Positions 5,189 to 17,130 of a DNA stretch of 64,000 bases are shown piece by piece. Each line of letters starts with the position of its first letter. Positions within the stretch are counted from its first letter, which is position 1. The notes beneath the pieces were generated by a model. The model had not been told where the DNA came from and did not search any database. It worked only from the letters and a program-made list of their open reading frames with translations. The stretch is from Clostridia bacterium. GTDB lineage: Bacteria > Bacillota > Clostridia > Oscillospirales > Acutalibacteraceae. The stretch spans positions 1-64,000 of the forward strand of contig JAFQWA010000006.1 of assembly GCA_017407705.1 (NCBI GenBank), given 5' to 3'. The translations under genes and the position numbers were made by a program.

Positions 5189-5908
5189 ATGAATGACCAA
5201 ATCGATCTTAACAGACTGCCCCGACACATCGGCGTCATTATGGACGGTAACGGACGTTGGGCAAAAAAGCGTCTTTTACCCAGAATGGCGGGACATTCGG
5301 CAGGTGCTAACAACTTTAAAACTATTGCCCGTCACTGTAATGAGCTGGGCATCAAATATCTTACCGTTTACGCCTTTTCCACCGAAAACTGGAAGCGTTC
5401 TAAGGATGAGGTGGATAACCTTTTTAACCTTTTCCGTGATTATCTTATTGATTCAAGAAATTTTAAAGACGAAAATATGCGTCTTAAGGTTATCGGCGAT
5501 ATTGATATGCTGCCCAAGGATATAGTTGAGCTTATCCACGAGGCTGAGGAAAACTCTAAAGACGCTACCGGTACTGTGGTTAATCTTGCTATCAATTACG
5601 GCGGCAGAGACGAGCTTGTGTATGCGGTAAAGAAGATAGCACAAGAGTATAAAAACGGCGATATTTCCATTGAGGATATTACCGAAAAAGCAATTTCAGA
5701 TAGGATCTACACCGCAGATCAGCCGGATCCTGATCTGATTATCCGTCCCAGCGGCGAATTCAGACTTTCTAATTTTATGATATGGCAGTCGGCTTACAGT
5801 GAATTCTGGTTTTCCAACGTTCTGTGGCCCGACTTTAAACCCAGTGACTTAGATCAGGCTATTATTGCCTACCAGCAGCGTGACCGCCGTTTTGGTGACG
5901 CTAAATAA
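5189..5908 (+). CDS. uppS: Isoprenyl (undecaprenyl) diphosphate synthase
   Basis: This cis-prenyltransferase adds isopentenyl units to farnesyl diphosphate to make the C55 carrier used in wall synthesis. I start at ATG 5189 (239 aa) behind AAAGG; a TTG at 5168 would lengthen it but lies in the hairpin arm. The conserved HIGVIMDGNGRWAKKR with the catalytic Asp is at the N-terminus, AFSTENWKR is in the middle, and LIIRPSGEFRLSNFMIWQ is near the C-terminus. The usual T-S-G-E is P-S-G-E here, a mild variant. cdsA follows 16 bases later. The product feeds mraY and murG in the dcw cluster of this window. Confidence 0.95.
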   Translation: MNDQIDLNRLPRHIGVIMDGNGRWAKKRLLPRMAGHSAGANNFKTIARHCNELGIKYLTVYAFSTENWKRSKDEVDNLFNLFRDYLIDSRNFKDENMRLKVIGDIDMLPKDIVELIHEAEENSKDATGTVVNLAINYGGRDELVYAVKKIAQEYKNGDISIEDITEKAISDRIYTADQPDPDLIIRPSGEFRLSNFMIWQSAYSEFWFSNVLWPDFKPSDLDQAIIAYQQRDRRFGDAK

Positions 5909-5924
5909 CCAAAGGAGAAAAAAG

Positions 5925-6776
5925 ATGAAAAAACGAATAATGTCGGGGCTTTTAGGCGGCGCCCTTGTTATTATTTTGCTGACTTTAGGTAATACGATCA
6001 TATTCAACGTTATGATCTCTTTCATCTCAGTTATAGCATTATACGAAATTTTTGTCACAACTCACTTTGTAAGGAACAAACCTCTTTTAATTATAGGATT
6101 TTTATTTGCGGCGGTAGTTCCGTTCTTCCCGGTTATCGGATTTTCGAATTACGGCGTGGCAATATCCTGCTTGTTTATTTTAGCTGCCTTTTTTGTAATG
6201 CTGCATCAACACAGCACCATTACAATTTCTGAAATCTCGTTTATGTTTATGATGTCTATTCTTATCCCCTTTGCACTGACATCTGTTCTTTACATCAACT
6301 CATTACCTACCTTCTTCCCTGAAAAATATGCGCAGGTTGACAGCTTTTTCTTGTGTTTATCAACCTTAGAGATTGCCTGGTTTGCTGACATCGGTGCTTA
6401 CTTTGTGGGCAGCTTTTTCGGTAAACGCAAATTAGCTCCCTCTATCAGCCCTAAAAAAACGGTGGAAGGTGCTATCGGCGGTGTTATCATTGACGTTATG
6501 TTAGTGCTGCTGTTCGGTTTGTTCTGGGATTTGGTAATTCTTAAGGATGCCGGTCATATCCAGTACGGATATTTGGCATTGGTAGCCTTCTTAGGCTCTA
6601 TCATCGGAATTATCGGAGACCTTTCCTTCTCCTTTATTAAGCGTGAATGTCATATTAAGGATTTCGGCAGTATTATCCCCGGACACGGCGGAATCTTAGA
6701 CCGTTTTGACAGTGTTTTACTGGTATCACCTTTTGTGTTACTTGCTCTACACTATGTCCCCATTATCGTCAGATAA
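5925..6776 (+). CDS. cdsA: Phosphatidate cytidylyltransferase
   Basis: CdsA makes CDP-diacylglycerol from phosphatidate and CTP, the branch point of membrane phospholipid synthesis. The protein is 283 aa with about eight hydrophobic membrane spans. The ATG at 5925 follows AAAGGAG; earlier in-frame codons overlap uppS. The family signature is at the C-terminus, VKDFGSIIPGHGG-like (here KDFGSIIPGHGGILDRFDS), with PKKTVEGAIGG in the preceding loop. It is followed 12 bases later by dxr. Confidence 0.95.
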   Translation: MKKRIMSGLLGGALVIILLTLGNTIIFNVMISFISVIALYEIFVTTHFVRNKPLLIIGFLFAAVVPFFPVIGFSNYGVAISCLFILAAFFVMLHQHSTITISEISFMFMMSILIPFALTSVLYINSLPTFFPEKYAQVDSFFLCLSTLEIAWFADIGAYFVGSFFGKRKLAPSISPKKTVEGAIGGVIIDVMLVLLFGLFWDLVILKDAGHIQYGYLALVAFLGSIIGIIGDLSFSFIKRECHIKDFGSIIPGHGGILDRFDSVLLVSPFVLLALHYVPIIVR

Positions 6777-6788
6777 GAGGTTTTTATT

Positions 6789-7931
6789 ATGAAACTTTCC
6801 ATATTAGGCTCAACAGGTTCTATCGGTACTCAAAGCTTGGACGTTGCCCGTCTTTGCGGTATTGAGATAAAGGCTTTGTGCGCCAATAAAAACGTTGATA
6901 TAATCGAAGCTCAAATACGTGAGTTTCACCCTGAGATTGCAGTTATGGCTGATGAAGTCGCTGCAAAAGAGTTGAAAATAAAAGTAGCAGACACCGGTAC
7001 AAAGGTTTTGTCCGGTGTTGATGCTTTAAATGAAGCCGCTGCACTTGAAAGTGCGGATACTGTGCTTAATTCACTGGTGGGTATGATCGGTTTGGTGCCC
7101 ACTGTTACCGCCATAAACGCTAAAAAGACTATTGCTCTGGCAAACAAGGAAACATTAGTTGCCGGCGGTGACTATGTTATGGCACTGGCAAAGAAAATGG
7201 GCGTTGATATTCTGCCTGTTGACTCTGAACACTCTGCAATTTTTCAGTGTTTGCAGAGTAAGGCACCTAATAATGCTCTTAAAAAATTGATACTTACTGC
7301 ATCGGGCGGTCCTTTTTTTGGGTATAATAAAGAACAACTGAAAAATGTTACTGCAGCTGATGCCTTAAAGCATCCTAACTGGGATATGGGTGCAAAGATC
7401 ACTATCGACAGTGCTACTATGATGAACAAGGGATTTGAAGTTATCGAGGCTGTTCATTTGTTCGGCATTTCACCGGATATGATCGACGTTGTGGTGCACA
7501 GAGAAAGCATTATCCACTCTATGGTGGAATACGCTGACAACTCAGTGATCGCACAGCTTGGCGTACCTGATATGCGTGTGCCTATTCAGTATGCCCTCAC
7601 CTATCCTAACAGATATCAGTCACCCGTTAAGTCCCTTGACCTTACCGACATAGCAAAGCTTACCTTCTACAAGCCCGACACCGAGGTTTTCGGTTGCCTT
7701 GAAGTTTGCAAAAAGGCTATTGCAAGGGGCGGCTTGGTGCCTACTGCCGTTAATGCGGCAAACGAGGTTGCTGTGGGTCTTTTCTTAAAGGGTAAGATTG
7801 GCTTTTGTGATATTGAACAGATCGCTTTTGACGCCTATGAGAGTCAAAAGCAGGTAAGCTACGATAGTATTCAGCAGGTGCTGGATGCTGATAAGGCAGC
7901 AAGAATGGCTGTGCTCAACAAATACAATTAA
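6789..7931 (+). CDS. dxr: 1-deoxy-D-xylulose-5-phosphate reductoisomerase
   Basis: Dxr converts DXP to MEP with NADPH, the committed step of the MEP isoprenoid pathway. It has 380 aa from ATG 6789 behind AGAGG. The NADPH loop is LGSTGSIGTQ at the N-terminus. Metal and substrate motifs are VDSEHSAIFQCLQ and HPNWDMGAKITIDSATMMNKG, and a C-terminal domain follows. ispG two genes later works in the same pathway, and uppS upstream uses its product, so the operon links precursor and carrier synthesis. Confidence 0.97.
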   Translation: MKLSILGSTGSIGTQSLDVARLCGIEIKALCANKNVDIIEAQIREFHPEIAVMADEVAAKELKIKVADTGTKVLSGVDALNEAAALESADTVLNSLVGMIGLVPTVTAINAKKTIALANKETLVAGGDYVMALAKKMGVDILPVDSEHSAIFQCLQSKAPNNALKKLILTASGGPFFGYNKEQLKNVTAADALKHPNWDMGAKITIDSATMMNKGFEVIEAVHLFGISPDMIDVVVHRESIIHSMVEYADNSVIAQLGVPDMRVPIQYALTYPNRYQSPVKSLDLTDIAKLTFYKPDTEVFGCLEVCKKAIARGGLVPTAVNAANEVAVGLFLKGKIGFCDIEQIAFDAYESQKQVSYDSIQQVLDADKAARMAVLNKYN

Positions 7932-7952
7932 AGGCGGTAGATTGTCATTAAC

Positions 7953-9020
7953 TTGTTAAATATATGGAATACAGTTTGGCCTATACTGGTTGCAATTTTA
8001 GTATTTTGCATTATCATAATTATTCACGAGCTTGGTCACTTTCTGTTTGCTAAGCTGTTTAAAATACGAGTAAATGAGTTTGCTCTGGGTATGGGCCCTA
8101 CCCTTTTTAAATTCCAAAAAGGTGAAACCAAATATGCTATTCGTCTGTTGCCTATCGGCGGCTTTTGTGCCATGGAAGGTGAAGACGAAAACAGTGAGGA
8201 CCCTCGTGCTTTTTTCAGGGCAAAGGTTTGGAAAAGAATAATCGTTGTTGCGGCAGGTGCTGTGTTTAACATTATTTTGGGATTTGCTTTAATGCTTGCC
8301 GTTGTGGGCTTACAGCCTCAGCTTGCATCTACCACAGTGGGCGGTTTTTACGAAACCTCTACCTCTAATTTAGACGGTGGATTTATGGTTGATGACAGGA
8401 TCGTTGAGATAAACGGACGTGCAATTTTCACCGCTGATGATATATCCTATATGCTTGCTACGGATGAAGACGGTGAGATCAGTGCACAGGTTATTCGTGA
8501 GGGTAAGCGTGTTAAACTGGATAGCGTTAAATTTGCTATGCAGGAGCAAAACGGCAGAAGCTTTATTATTTTAGACTTCAAGGTTTATCCCATTGAAAAC
8601 AATATCGGTGCAACTATATCAGAAGGTTTTAAACGTACTGTTTCAATGGGCAGAATGGTTTGGATGTCGCTGGGCGATATGATTTCGGGGAAATACGGAC
8701 TTAACGATATTTCAGGTCCTGTGGGTGTAACCCAGATAGTTTCCGATGCTGTATCGGGTATTACCACTAACGGTATTGACGGACTTATTTATCTTTTAAG
8801 AATACTCTGTCTTATTACCGTTAATTTAGGCGTTTTCAATCTGCTTCCCATTCCCGCTTTAGACGGTAGCAGAATTTTATTCCTTATCATTGAGGGTATC
8901 AGGAGAAAGCCTGTGCCCCGTGATAAAGAGGCTATGGTGCACTCTATAGGTATGATACTGTTGCTTATATTTATGGCAGTTATCATTTTCAAAGACCTGT
9001 GGGTGTGGATTTTTAAATAG
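7953..9020 (+). CDS. rseP: Site-2 membrane metalloprotease (RseP/RasP family)
   Basis: This is an intramembrane zinc protease that cleaves membrane-bound anti-sigma factors and leftover signal peptides. About 355 aa. The first membrane helix carries IIIIIHELGHF, with the zinc-binding HExxH at residues 25-29. A PDZ domain lies at about 130-205, and the last helices contain NLLPIPALDGSR with the third ligand. The start is uncertain: TTG 7953 is used here, but an ATT at 7947 in the same frame is better spaced from AAAGGCGG. It sits between dxr and ispG, as in many Clostridia. Confidence 0.92.
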   Translation: MLNIWNTVWPILVAILVFCIIIIIHELGHFLFAKLFKIRVNEFALGMGPTLFKFQKGETKYAIRLLPIGGFCAMEGEDENSEDPRAFFRAKVWKRIIVVAAGAVFNIILGFALMLAVVGLQPQLASTTVGGFYETSTSNLDGGFMVDDRIVEINGRAIFTADDISYMLATDEDGEISAQVIREGKRVKLDSVKFAMQEQNGRSFIILDFKVYPIENNIGATISEGFKRTVSMGRMVWMSLGDMISGKYGLNDISGPVGVTQIVSDAVSGITTNGIDGLIYLLRILCLITVNLGVFNLLPIPALDGSRILFLIIEGIRRKPVPRDKEAMVHSIGMILLLIFMAVIIFKDLWVWIFK

Positions 9021-9031
9021 GAGGAACAAAT

Positions 9032-10078
9032 ATGGCAGGATATACTAAGAAAGTTAAAATCGGAAATATTACTATCGGCGGCGGTAACCCCGTTGCCATT
9101 CAGTCAATGCTTAATATTCCTGCCAATGATATAAAGGGCAACGTAGCGCAGGCTGTGGCTTTGGAAAAGGCAGGTTGTGAGATAATCCGTACTGCAGTGC
9201 CTAACTTGGAAGCAGTAAAGCTTGTTGACGCATTAAAGCAGGCAGTAAATATCCCCGTCGTTGCCGATATCCATTTTGACTATAAAATAGCATTAGAGTG
9301 TGTGGCGGCAGGTGTTGACAAAATCCGTATCAACCCCGGCAACATTGGTGATAACGACCGTGTTAAGGCTGTGGCTAATGCCTGCAAGGCTAACAACGTG
9401 CCTATTCGTGTGGGTGTAAACTCAGGCTCTGTTGAGAAAAATATTCTTAAAAAATACGGCGGTGTGACTGCTGATGCTTTGGTAGAAAGCGCTTTGTATC
9501 ACACAGATTTGCTGAATAAATTTGATTTTGACGACATTGTTATTTCTATGAAAGCATCTGATGTTAAACTTATGTTTGATGCTTATAAAATAGCGGCAGA
9601 TAAAGTAAACTATCCCCTGCATTTAGGCGTTACCGAAGCAGGTACACAGAAAATGGGTACTATTAAATCAGCGGCAGGTATTGGTGGACTGTTGCTTTCG
9701 GGAATCGGTGATACTATCCGTGTTTCCCTGACTGATGACCCTGTATATGAAATTAAAGCCGCTAAGGATATTCTATCCGCTGTGGGACTTCGCAGATTCG
9801 GTGTGAACGTTGTTTCCTGCCCTACCTGCGGCAGAACCAAGATCGACCTTATTGGTCTTGCAAAACGTGTGGAAGACGCACTTAGCGACTGTGACAAGCA
9901 GATAACCGTTGCGGTAATGGGTTGCGTGGTAAACGGACCCGGTGAAGCAAAGGAAGCGGATATCGGTATTGCCGGCGGTGATAACTGCGGTATTATCTTT
10001 AAAAAAGGTGAAATTTTGCGTAAGGTTGATGAAAGTCAGCTTTTTGATGAACTGATGAACGAAATAAAAGGAATGTAA
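9032..10078 (+). CDS. ispG: 4-hydroxy-3-methylbut-2-enyl-diphosphate synthase
   Basis: IspG (GcpE) is the 4Fe-4S enzyme that makes HMBPP, the second-last step of the MEP pathway. The protein is 348 aa, the short bacterial form. The start ATG 9032 follows GGAGG. The N-terminal TIM barrel shows PVAIQSMLNIPANDI and VVADIHFDYKIAL. The cluster ligands are C-x2-C in VVSCPTCGRTKIDL and the later GCVVNGPGEAKEADIGIAGG. It is seven bases from polC and in one operon with dxr. Confidence 0.97.
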   Translation: MAGYTKKVKIGNITIGGGNPVAIQSMLNIPANDIKGNVAQAVALEKAGCEIIRTAVPNLEAVKLVDALKQAVNIPVVADIHFDYKIALECVAAGVDKIRINPGNIGDNDRVKAVANACKANNVPIRVGVNSGSVEKNILKKYGGVTADALVESALYHTDLLNKFDFDDIVISMKASDVKLMFDAYKIAADKVNYPLHLGVTEAGTQKMGTIKSAAGIGGLLLSGIGDTIRVSLTDDPVYEIKAAKDILSAVGLRRFGVNVVSCPTCGRTKIDLIGLAKRVEDALSDCDKQITVAVMGCVVNGPGEAKEADIGIAGGDNCGIIFKKGEILRKVDESQLFDELMNEIKGM

Positions 10079-10085
10079 TTTTAAG

Positions 10086-13000
10086 ATGAACGCGAAAACT
10101 GTTAGAGAAGTATTTGAAAGATATATAAAAGATGATAAATTGCTTTCTGTGTTCGGTGGCTTTAAGATATCAAGCTGCCGTATTGCCCGTGAGCAAAGAT
10201 ATATGCAGTGTGAGTTTGTGGCGGATAAATACATCTCCGGCTCTGATATTGCTGAGTTTGAGAACATCATAAAGTCTGCACTAAATTTATCCCTTGTTAA
10301 AATTTCCGTAGTTTACGAAAACGTTGAGTTTAAAGCAGAATACTGCAACGATATTATTAATGATTTACGTCGCTCCAGCGCCAGAATGAACGGCTTTTTT
10401 GACGGCGCTGAGTACAAGTATGAAAACAACGTACTGACTGTGAACCTGAAAAACGGCGGTATGTCTATCATTGAGCAGCTTAATATTCCTGAAAAAATTC
10501 AGCGTTATATAAGTGTTCATTTTAATAAGAGCGTCGAGATAAAATTTGAGGGTACTTTAGAAGCTACTGCTCAGATGAGTGAGCAAAACGCTGTGGCGGC
10601 AGCTGAAAAGATCAAGGCTGAAAAAGAGAACAAGAAAAAGGAGCAGAATAAAAAGCGTAGTGATCTGCCCCCTGATGGCTATCTTTATTACCCCGATAGT
10701 GCAAAACCTGTTTTTGGCTATCCTATTAAAGATCAGCCTACTCCAATTAAAGACGTTTCCCCCGACCTTGGTGTAGTTACCATTTGGGGTGATATATTTA
10801 AGTGCGAATTTAATCAGACTAAATTCGGCAACCGTTGGCGTGCCTCTATTTACATTACCGACTATACAGGCTCATATATTATAAAAGGCTTGTTTGAAAA
10901 CAGTGATTATCAGCGTATGGGTGACCTTAAATCAGGCACTGCTGTAATCGTTAAGGGTATGATAAATTACGATGATTACGAGCGTGAGTACGTGCTTAAT
11001 CCACGTAATATTTCGACAGTTCAGCGATATGAGCCCACCGATACAGCGGTTGATAAACGAGTTGAGCTGCATCTGCATACAAATATGTCCACTATGGATG
11101 GTATGACCCCCGCTGAGGACCTTATCAACACTGCATACAAATGGGGTCACAAGGCTATTGCCATTACCGATCACGGTGTTGTTCAGGCATTCCCTAATGC
11201 TATGAATGCTGTTGAAAAGATCCGTTCTAAAGGCGGAGATTTCAAGATAATTTACGGCGTTGAAGCCTATTTTGTCAACGACCTTATCAAAGCGGTAAAG
11301 GGTGATGATGACACTCCCTTTGACGGTGATTTTATCGTTTTTGACGTGGAAACCACCGGCCTTTACGCTACCAGTGACCGTTTGACTGAAATAGGTGCTG
11401 TTAAGGTAAGCGGCGGCAAAGTGGTGGATAGCTTTAACACCTTCGTTAATCCACAGATGCCTATTCCTGCAAAAATCACCGAGCTTACCGGCATTAACGA
11501 TGTAATGGTAAAGGATGCACCTCTTGAAGGTGAAGCTATTGCAAAATTCATTGATTTTTGCGGCAGTTGTCCGTTGATTGCACACAATGCAGAGTTCGAT
11601 ATGTCATTTATCAACGCCGCTGCAACCAGAAGCAATATAGCCTTTGCTCCCACATACATTGATACTGTTGTTATGGCACGTGCACTGTTGCCTGACAGTA
11701 AAAACCACAAGCTGGATACTGTTGCAAAAGCACTTAATTTAGGTGAGTTTAACCATCACCGTGCTTGTGACGATGCGGCTATTTTGGGTGAGATATTCAT
11801 TAAGTTTTTGAATATGCTTGCAGTAAATACCGACTGTAAAAGTGTGTCGGGTATTAACTCAGCTTTAGCCGGTGGTGATATAAAAAAGCTTAAGCGTTAT
11901 CATATGATAATACTTGTTCAAAACAACGTTGGCCTTAAAAACCTCTACAAGCTTATTTCCAAAGGCCATTTGGAATACTACCACCGCTTCCCTCTTATCC
12001 CCAAAAGTGAGCTGGATAAACACCGTGAGGGACTTATTATCGGTAGTGCTTGTGAGGCCGGTGAGCTTTACCGTGCTATTTTAATGGGCAAACAGTGGGG
12101 CGATCTGCTTAACATTGCTTCCTATTACGACTTTTTAGAGGTTCAGCCCAGAGGTAATAATGAATTCCTTATCCGTGAACAGTCGGTGCGTTCTGAAGAG
12201 GATCTGAAAAACCACGTACGTACTATCATCAAGCTTGGTGATAAATTAGGTAAGCCCGTTGTAGCTACCGGTGACGTGCATTTCTTAAAGCCCACTGATG
12301 CCGCTTTCCGTGCTGTTTTAATGGCAGGTCAGGGATTTTCTGATGCTGATAATCAGGCACCGTTATATCTTCGTACCACCGATGATATGCTTAAGGAATT
12401 CAGCTATTTAGGTGAGGCTCTGGCTAAGAAGATAGTTATTGAAAACACCAACAAAATCGCCGATATGATAGACGGTGATATTCGTCCTATTCCTGAGGGT
12501 AACTATCCACCGTCTATTGAGGGCAGTGATGTCAGCCTTAGAGAGGACAGTATAAAACGTGCTAAAGAGATTTACGGTGACGTACTTCCGGAAATAGTTG
12601 AAAAGCGACTGGAAAAAGAGCTTAACTCCATTATTTCAAACGGCTTTGCAGTTATGTACGTTACTGCACAAAAGCTGGTTGCTGACTCTAATGCCCACGG
12701 CTACCTGGTTGGTTCACGAGGCTCTGTTGGTTCCTCATTTGTTGCTACTATGACGGGTATTTCCGAGGTTAACCCCTTAGCACCCCACTATGTATGCCCC
12801 AAATGTAAGCACAGCGAGTTCATTACCGACGGTTCTATCGGCTCAGGCTTTGACCTTCCGCCTAAGGATTGTCCTCACTGTGGTGAGCCTATGAACCGTG
12901 ACGGCCACGATATCCCCTTCGAGACCTTCCTTGGCTTTAAGGGTGATAAGGTTCCTGATATCGACCTTAACTTCTCAGGTGAGTATCAGTCCTCTGCCCA

Positions 13001-14384
13001 TAAATTTACCGAAACGCTGTTCGGCTCAGGCAACACCTTCAAGGCGGGTACTATCGCCACTGTTGCTGACAAAACTGCCTACGGCTTTGTTAGAAAATAC
13101 GCTGACGAGCGTTCGAAAGTGTTTAATAAGGCGGAAATTGAGCGTTTGACTCAGGGCTGTACCGGTATTAAGAGAACTACCGGTCAGCACCCCGGCGGTA
13201 TGATAGTTGTGCCGTCAAATATGTCGATTTACGACTTCTGCCCCGTTCAGCATCCTGCTGACGATACTAAGTCTGACACAGTTACAACCCACTTCGACTT
13301 CCATTCTATCCACGATACTATCTTAAAGCTGGATATTCTCGGTCACGATTCGCCCACAGTTTATAAGTATCTTGAAATAAACACAGGTATTCCCGTTATG
13401 TCTGTTCCTATGAGCGACGAAAAGGTTATGAGCTTATTCTCATCTCCCGAGGCGTTGGGTGTAACCCGTGAACAAATCGGCGTTGAAACGGGTACCCTCT
13501 CACTGCCTGAGCTTGGTACCAGCTTTGTTCGACAAATGCTGATCGACTCACAACCCAAAACCTTCTCCGATCTTCTACAGGTTTCAGGTTTGTCCCACGG
13601 TACCGACGTTTGGCTGGGAAACGCTCAGGAGCTTATTAAAAACGGTACCTGCACCATTTCTGATGTTATCGGTACCCGTGATAATATCATGGTTTACCTT
13701 ATTCATAAGGGCGTTGAGGAAAGTATGGCCTTTAAGATAATGGAGATTGTGCGTAAGGGTAAGTCACAGGCTTTGCTGACTGACGAGCACAAAAAGGCTA
13801 TGAAGGAAAACGGTGTGCCTGATTGGTATTTGGAAAGCTGTATGAAGATCAAGTATATGTTCCCTAAAGCCCACGCTGCTGCATATATGATCGCGGCTTT
13901 AAGATATGCCTGGTATAAGGTGCATCGCCCTGCAGAATATTACGCCGCTTATTTCACCGTTCGTGGCGAGGATATGGACGCAATACTGGTTATGAAAGGT
14001 ATTGCGGCTATCAAGGCTAAAATGCGTGAGATTGAGGAAAAAGGTAAGTCTGCCAGTGCCAAGGAAAACGGCACATATACCATTATGCAGATAGTTAATG
14101 AAATGCTGTGTCGTGGCATTGAATTTTTGCCGGTAGATTTTTATAAGTCTAAGGCAAAGGTGTATGTAATGGAAGACGGTAAGATCAGACTTCCCTTTGC
14201 CGCAGTGCCCGGTGTTGGTGAAAACGCCGCTATTGCTTTGGAGGAAGCCGCTAAAAAAGGCGGATTTATCTCCCGTGATGATATTCAGCAAGCAGCAGGT
14301 GTTTCCAAAACAGTTATTGAAGCATTGGTTGAAGCAGGAACACTGGACTTCTTACCAAAATCAAACCAAATAAGCTTGTTTTAA
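10086..14384 (+). CDS. polC: DNA polymerase III alpha subunit, Gram-positive type
   Basis: PolC is the replicative polymerase of low-GC Gram-positive bacteria with built-in proofreading. It has 1432 aa, normal length. Domains in order: N-terminal domain, an OB fold near residues 230-320, the first PHP part at about 326 (ELHLHTNMSTMDG), an inserted DEDDh exonuclease from about 414 (FIVFDVETTGL) ending at about 570, the rest of PHP, then palm with a zinc-binding CPKCKH...CPHCGEPM near 903-935 and PDIDLNFSG carrying catalytic Asp residues. The fingers and C-terminal HhH region follow. It is the last gene of the plus-strand operon, and a hairpin terminator follows. Confidence 0.98.
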   Translation: MNAKTVREVFERYIKDDKLLSVFGGFKISSCRIAREQRYMQCEFVADKYISGSDIAEFENIIKSALNLSLVKISVVYENVEFKAEYCNDIINDLRRSSARMNGFFDGAEYKYENNVLTVNLKNGGMSIIEQLNIPEKIQRYISVHFNKSVEIKFEGTLEATAQMSEQNAVAAAEKIKAEKENKKKEQNKKRSDLPPDGYLYYPDSAKPVFGYPIKDQPTPIKDVSPDLGVVTIWGDIFKCEFNQTKFGNRWRASIYITDYTGSYIIKGLFENSDYQRMGDLKSGTAVIVKGMINYDDYEREYVLNPRNISTVQRYEPTDTAVDKRVELHLHTNMSTMDGMTPAEDLINTAYKWGHKAIAITDHGVVQAFPNAMNAVEKIRSKGGDFKIIYGVEAYFVNDLIKAVKGDDDTPFDGDFIVFDVETTGLYATSDRLTEIGAVKVSGGKVVDSFNTFVNPQMPIPAKITELTGINDVMVKDAPLEGEAIAKFIDFCGSCPLIAHNAEFDMSFINAAATRSNIAFAPTYIDTVVMARALLPDSKNHKLDTVAKALNLGEFNHHRACDDAAILGEIFIKFLNMLAVNTDCKSVSGINSALAGGDIKKLKRYHMIILVQNNVGLKNLYKLISKGHLEYYHRFPLIPKSELDKHREGLIIGSACEAGELYRAILMGKQWGDLLNIASYYDFLEVQPRGNNEFLIREQSVRSEEDLKNHVRTIIKLGDKLGKPVVATGDVHFLKPTDAAFRAVLMAGQGFSDADNQAPLYLRTTDDMLKEFSYLGEALAKKIVIENTNKIADMIDGDIRPIPEGNYPPSIEGSDVSLREDSIKRAKEIYGDVLPEIVEKRLEKELNSIISNGFAVMYVTAQKLVADSNAHGYLVGSRGSVGSSFVATMTGISEVNPLAPHYVCPKCKHSEFITDGSIGSGFDLPPKDCPHCGEPMNRDGHDIPFETFLGFKGDKVPDIDLNFSGEYQSSAHKFTETLFGSGNTFKAGTIATVADKTAYGFVRKYADERSKVFNKAEIERLTQGCTGIKRTTGQHPGGMIVVPSNMSIYDFCPVQHPADDTKSDTVTTHFDFHSIHDTILKLDILGHDSPTVYKYLEINTGIPVMSVPMSDEKVMSLFSSPEALGVTREQIGVETGTLSLPELGTSFVRQMLIDSQPKTFSDLLQVSGLSHGTDVWLGNAQELIKNGTCTISDVIGTRDNIMVYLIHKGVEESMAFKIMEIVRKGKSQALLTDEHKKAMKENGVPDWYLESCMKIKYMFPKAHAAAYMIAALRYAWYKVHRPAEYYAAYFTVRGEDMDAILVMKGIAAIKAKMREIEEKGKSASAKENGTYTIMQIVNEMLCRGIEFLPVDFYKSKAKVYVMEDGKIRLPFAAVPGVGENAAIALEEAAKKGGFISRDDIQQAAGVSKTVIEALVEAGTLDFLPKSNQISLF

Positions 14385-14389
14385 AAAGT

Positions 14390-14422
14390 AAAAAGCATCT
14401 GATAAATATCAGATGCTTTTTA

Positions 14423-14424
<2 letters not shown>
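14390..14424. terminator. Bidirectional terminator between polC and ligA
   Basis: A 14-bp perfect stem, AAAAAGCATCTGAT (14390-14403) with its complement (14408-14421), has loop AAAT and is flanked by A-run and T-run. It lies between convergent genes and can end transcription from both sides. Confidence 0.9.
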
Positions 14425-16396
<1,972 letters not shown>

Positions 16397-16418
16397 TTAA
16401 TCTCGCTCCCAAAATTTT

Positions 16419-17078
16419 TTAACTTTCGTTTATTGCCTTACTTAAATCAACTGTGGTAAAAGAACTTGGTACATCCCCTACTATCACCGTTTCAGCTATA
16501 ATAATCTCGGTTTTCAACTGGGTTGATGTGTTATACCAAGGTATTAAAATACTGATTTTCGTGTCAATACACAGCATAATTTTATGCTTGGTCTGATTTA
16601 TCCCTGCGGATACAAACGAGTCGGAAAAGCTTGACGTAGTAGTACTTAGCATATCAAATTTAAAGTTAAGCTTAGGCCCTCTGCCAAGCAGATACTCGTT
16701 TCCTATCAACGTACCAAGTCTGATACTTACTGATGCTCTATCGTAATCGGAAATAGCCGTAGAAACAGCGAAACCAACGTCTGCCTTAAATCGGTTAAGC
16801 TTTAAAACATCACATTCAACGGCTTTAACGCTATTATTATCGTCATAAGTAATGCGGATTATGTTTTTATATGATATATCCTCACTCTCAATCAGCTGAG
16901 AAACTGCATTGTTAATAAGCCTTGTGGCGATCATCTTTGCCCTGTCCTGCACTGATGATATAATAAGCGGACGGATATTCATATCAACAAAAAACGCAAC
17001 TACGCCTATCACTGCAACAAGGCAGAGTATCCCTGCCCTTAATTTTGCTTTCCGGTAGCGTATTGACCGTTTTCTCAT
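16419..17078 (-). CDS. yunB: Sporulation protein YunB
   Basis: A 219-aa membrane-anchored protein. The ATG at 17078 fits AGGGTG just upstream; a GTG nine bases earlier overlaps it. After a basic start comes one membrane helix (AGILCLVAVIGVVAFFV), and the rest is predicted to lie outside the membrane. The family pattern is visible in IISSVQDRAKMIATRLINNAVSQ, the LGTLIGNEYLLGRGPKLNFKF segment and the VGDVPSSFT ending. YunB in Bacillus is a mother-cell sporulation protein needed for efficient spore formation; its molecular role is not known. Its presence suggests that the host can sporulate. Confidence 0.85.
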   Translation of the reverse strand: MRKRSIRYRKAKLRAGILCLVAVIGVVAFFVDMNIRPLIISSVQDRAKMIATRLINNAVSQLIESEDISYKNIIRITYDDNNSVKAVECDVLKLNRFKADVGFAVSTAISDYDRASVSIRLGTLIGNEYLLGRGPKLNFKFDMLSTTTSSFSDSFVSAGINQTKHKIMLCIDTKISILIPWYNTSTQLKTEIIIAETVIVGDVPSSFTTVDLSKAINES

Positions 17079-17130
17079 TATAATCACCCTATTTTATTGT
17101 ATTCACAAATAAAAATCGGGTGCGTGTCTA

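Noticed and set aside
10932..11585. 217-aa minus-strand frame inside polC
   Set aside because: It is antisense to the PHP and exonuclease region of polC, with no start signals or recognisable domain.
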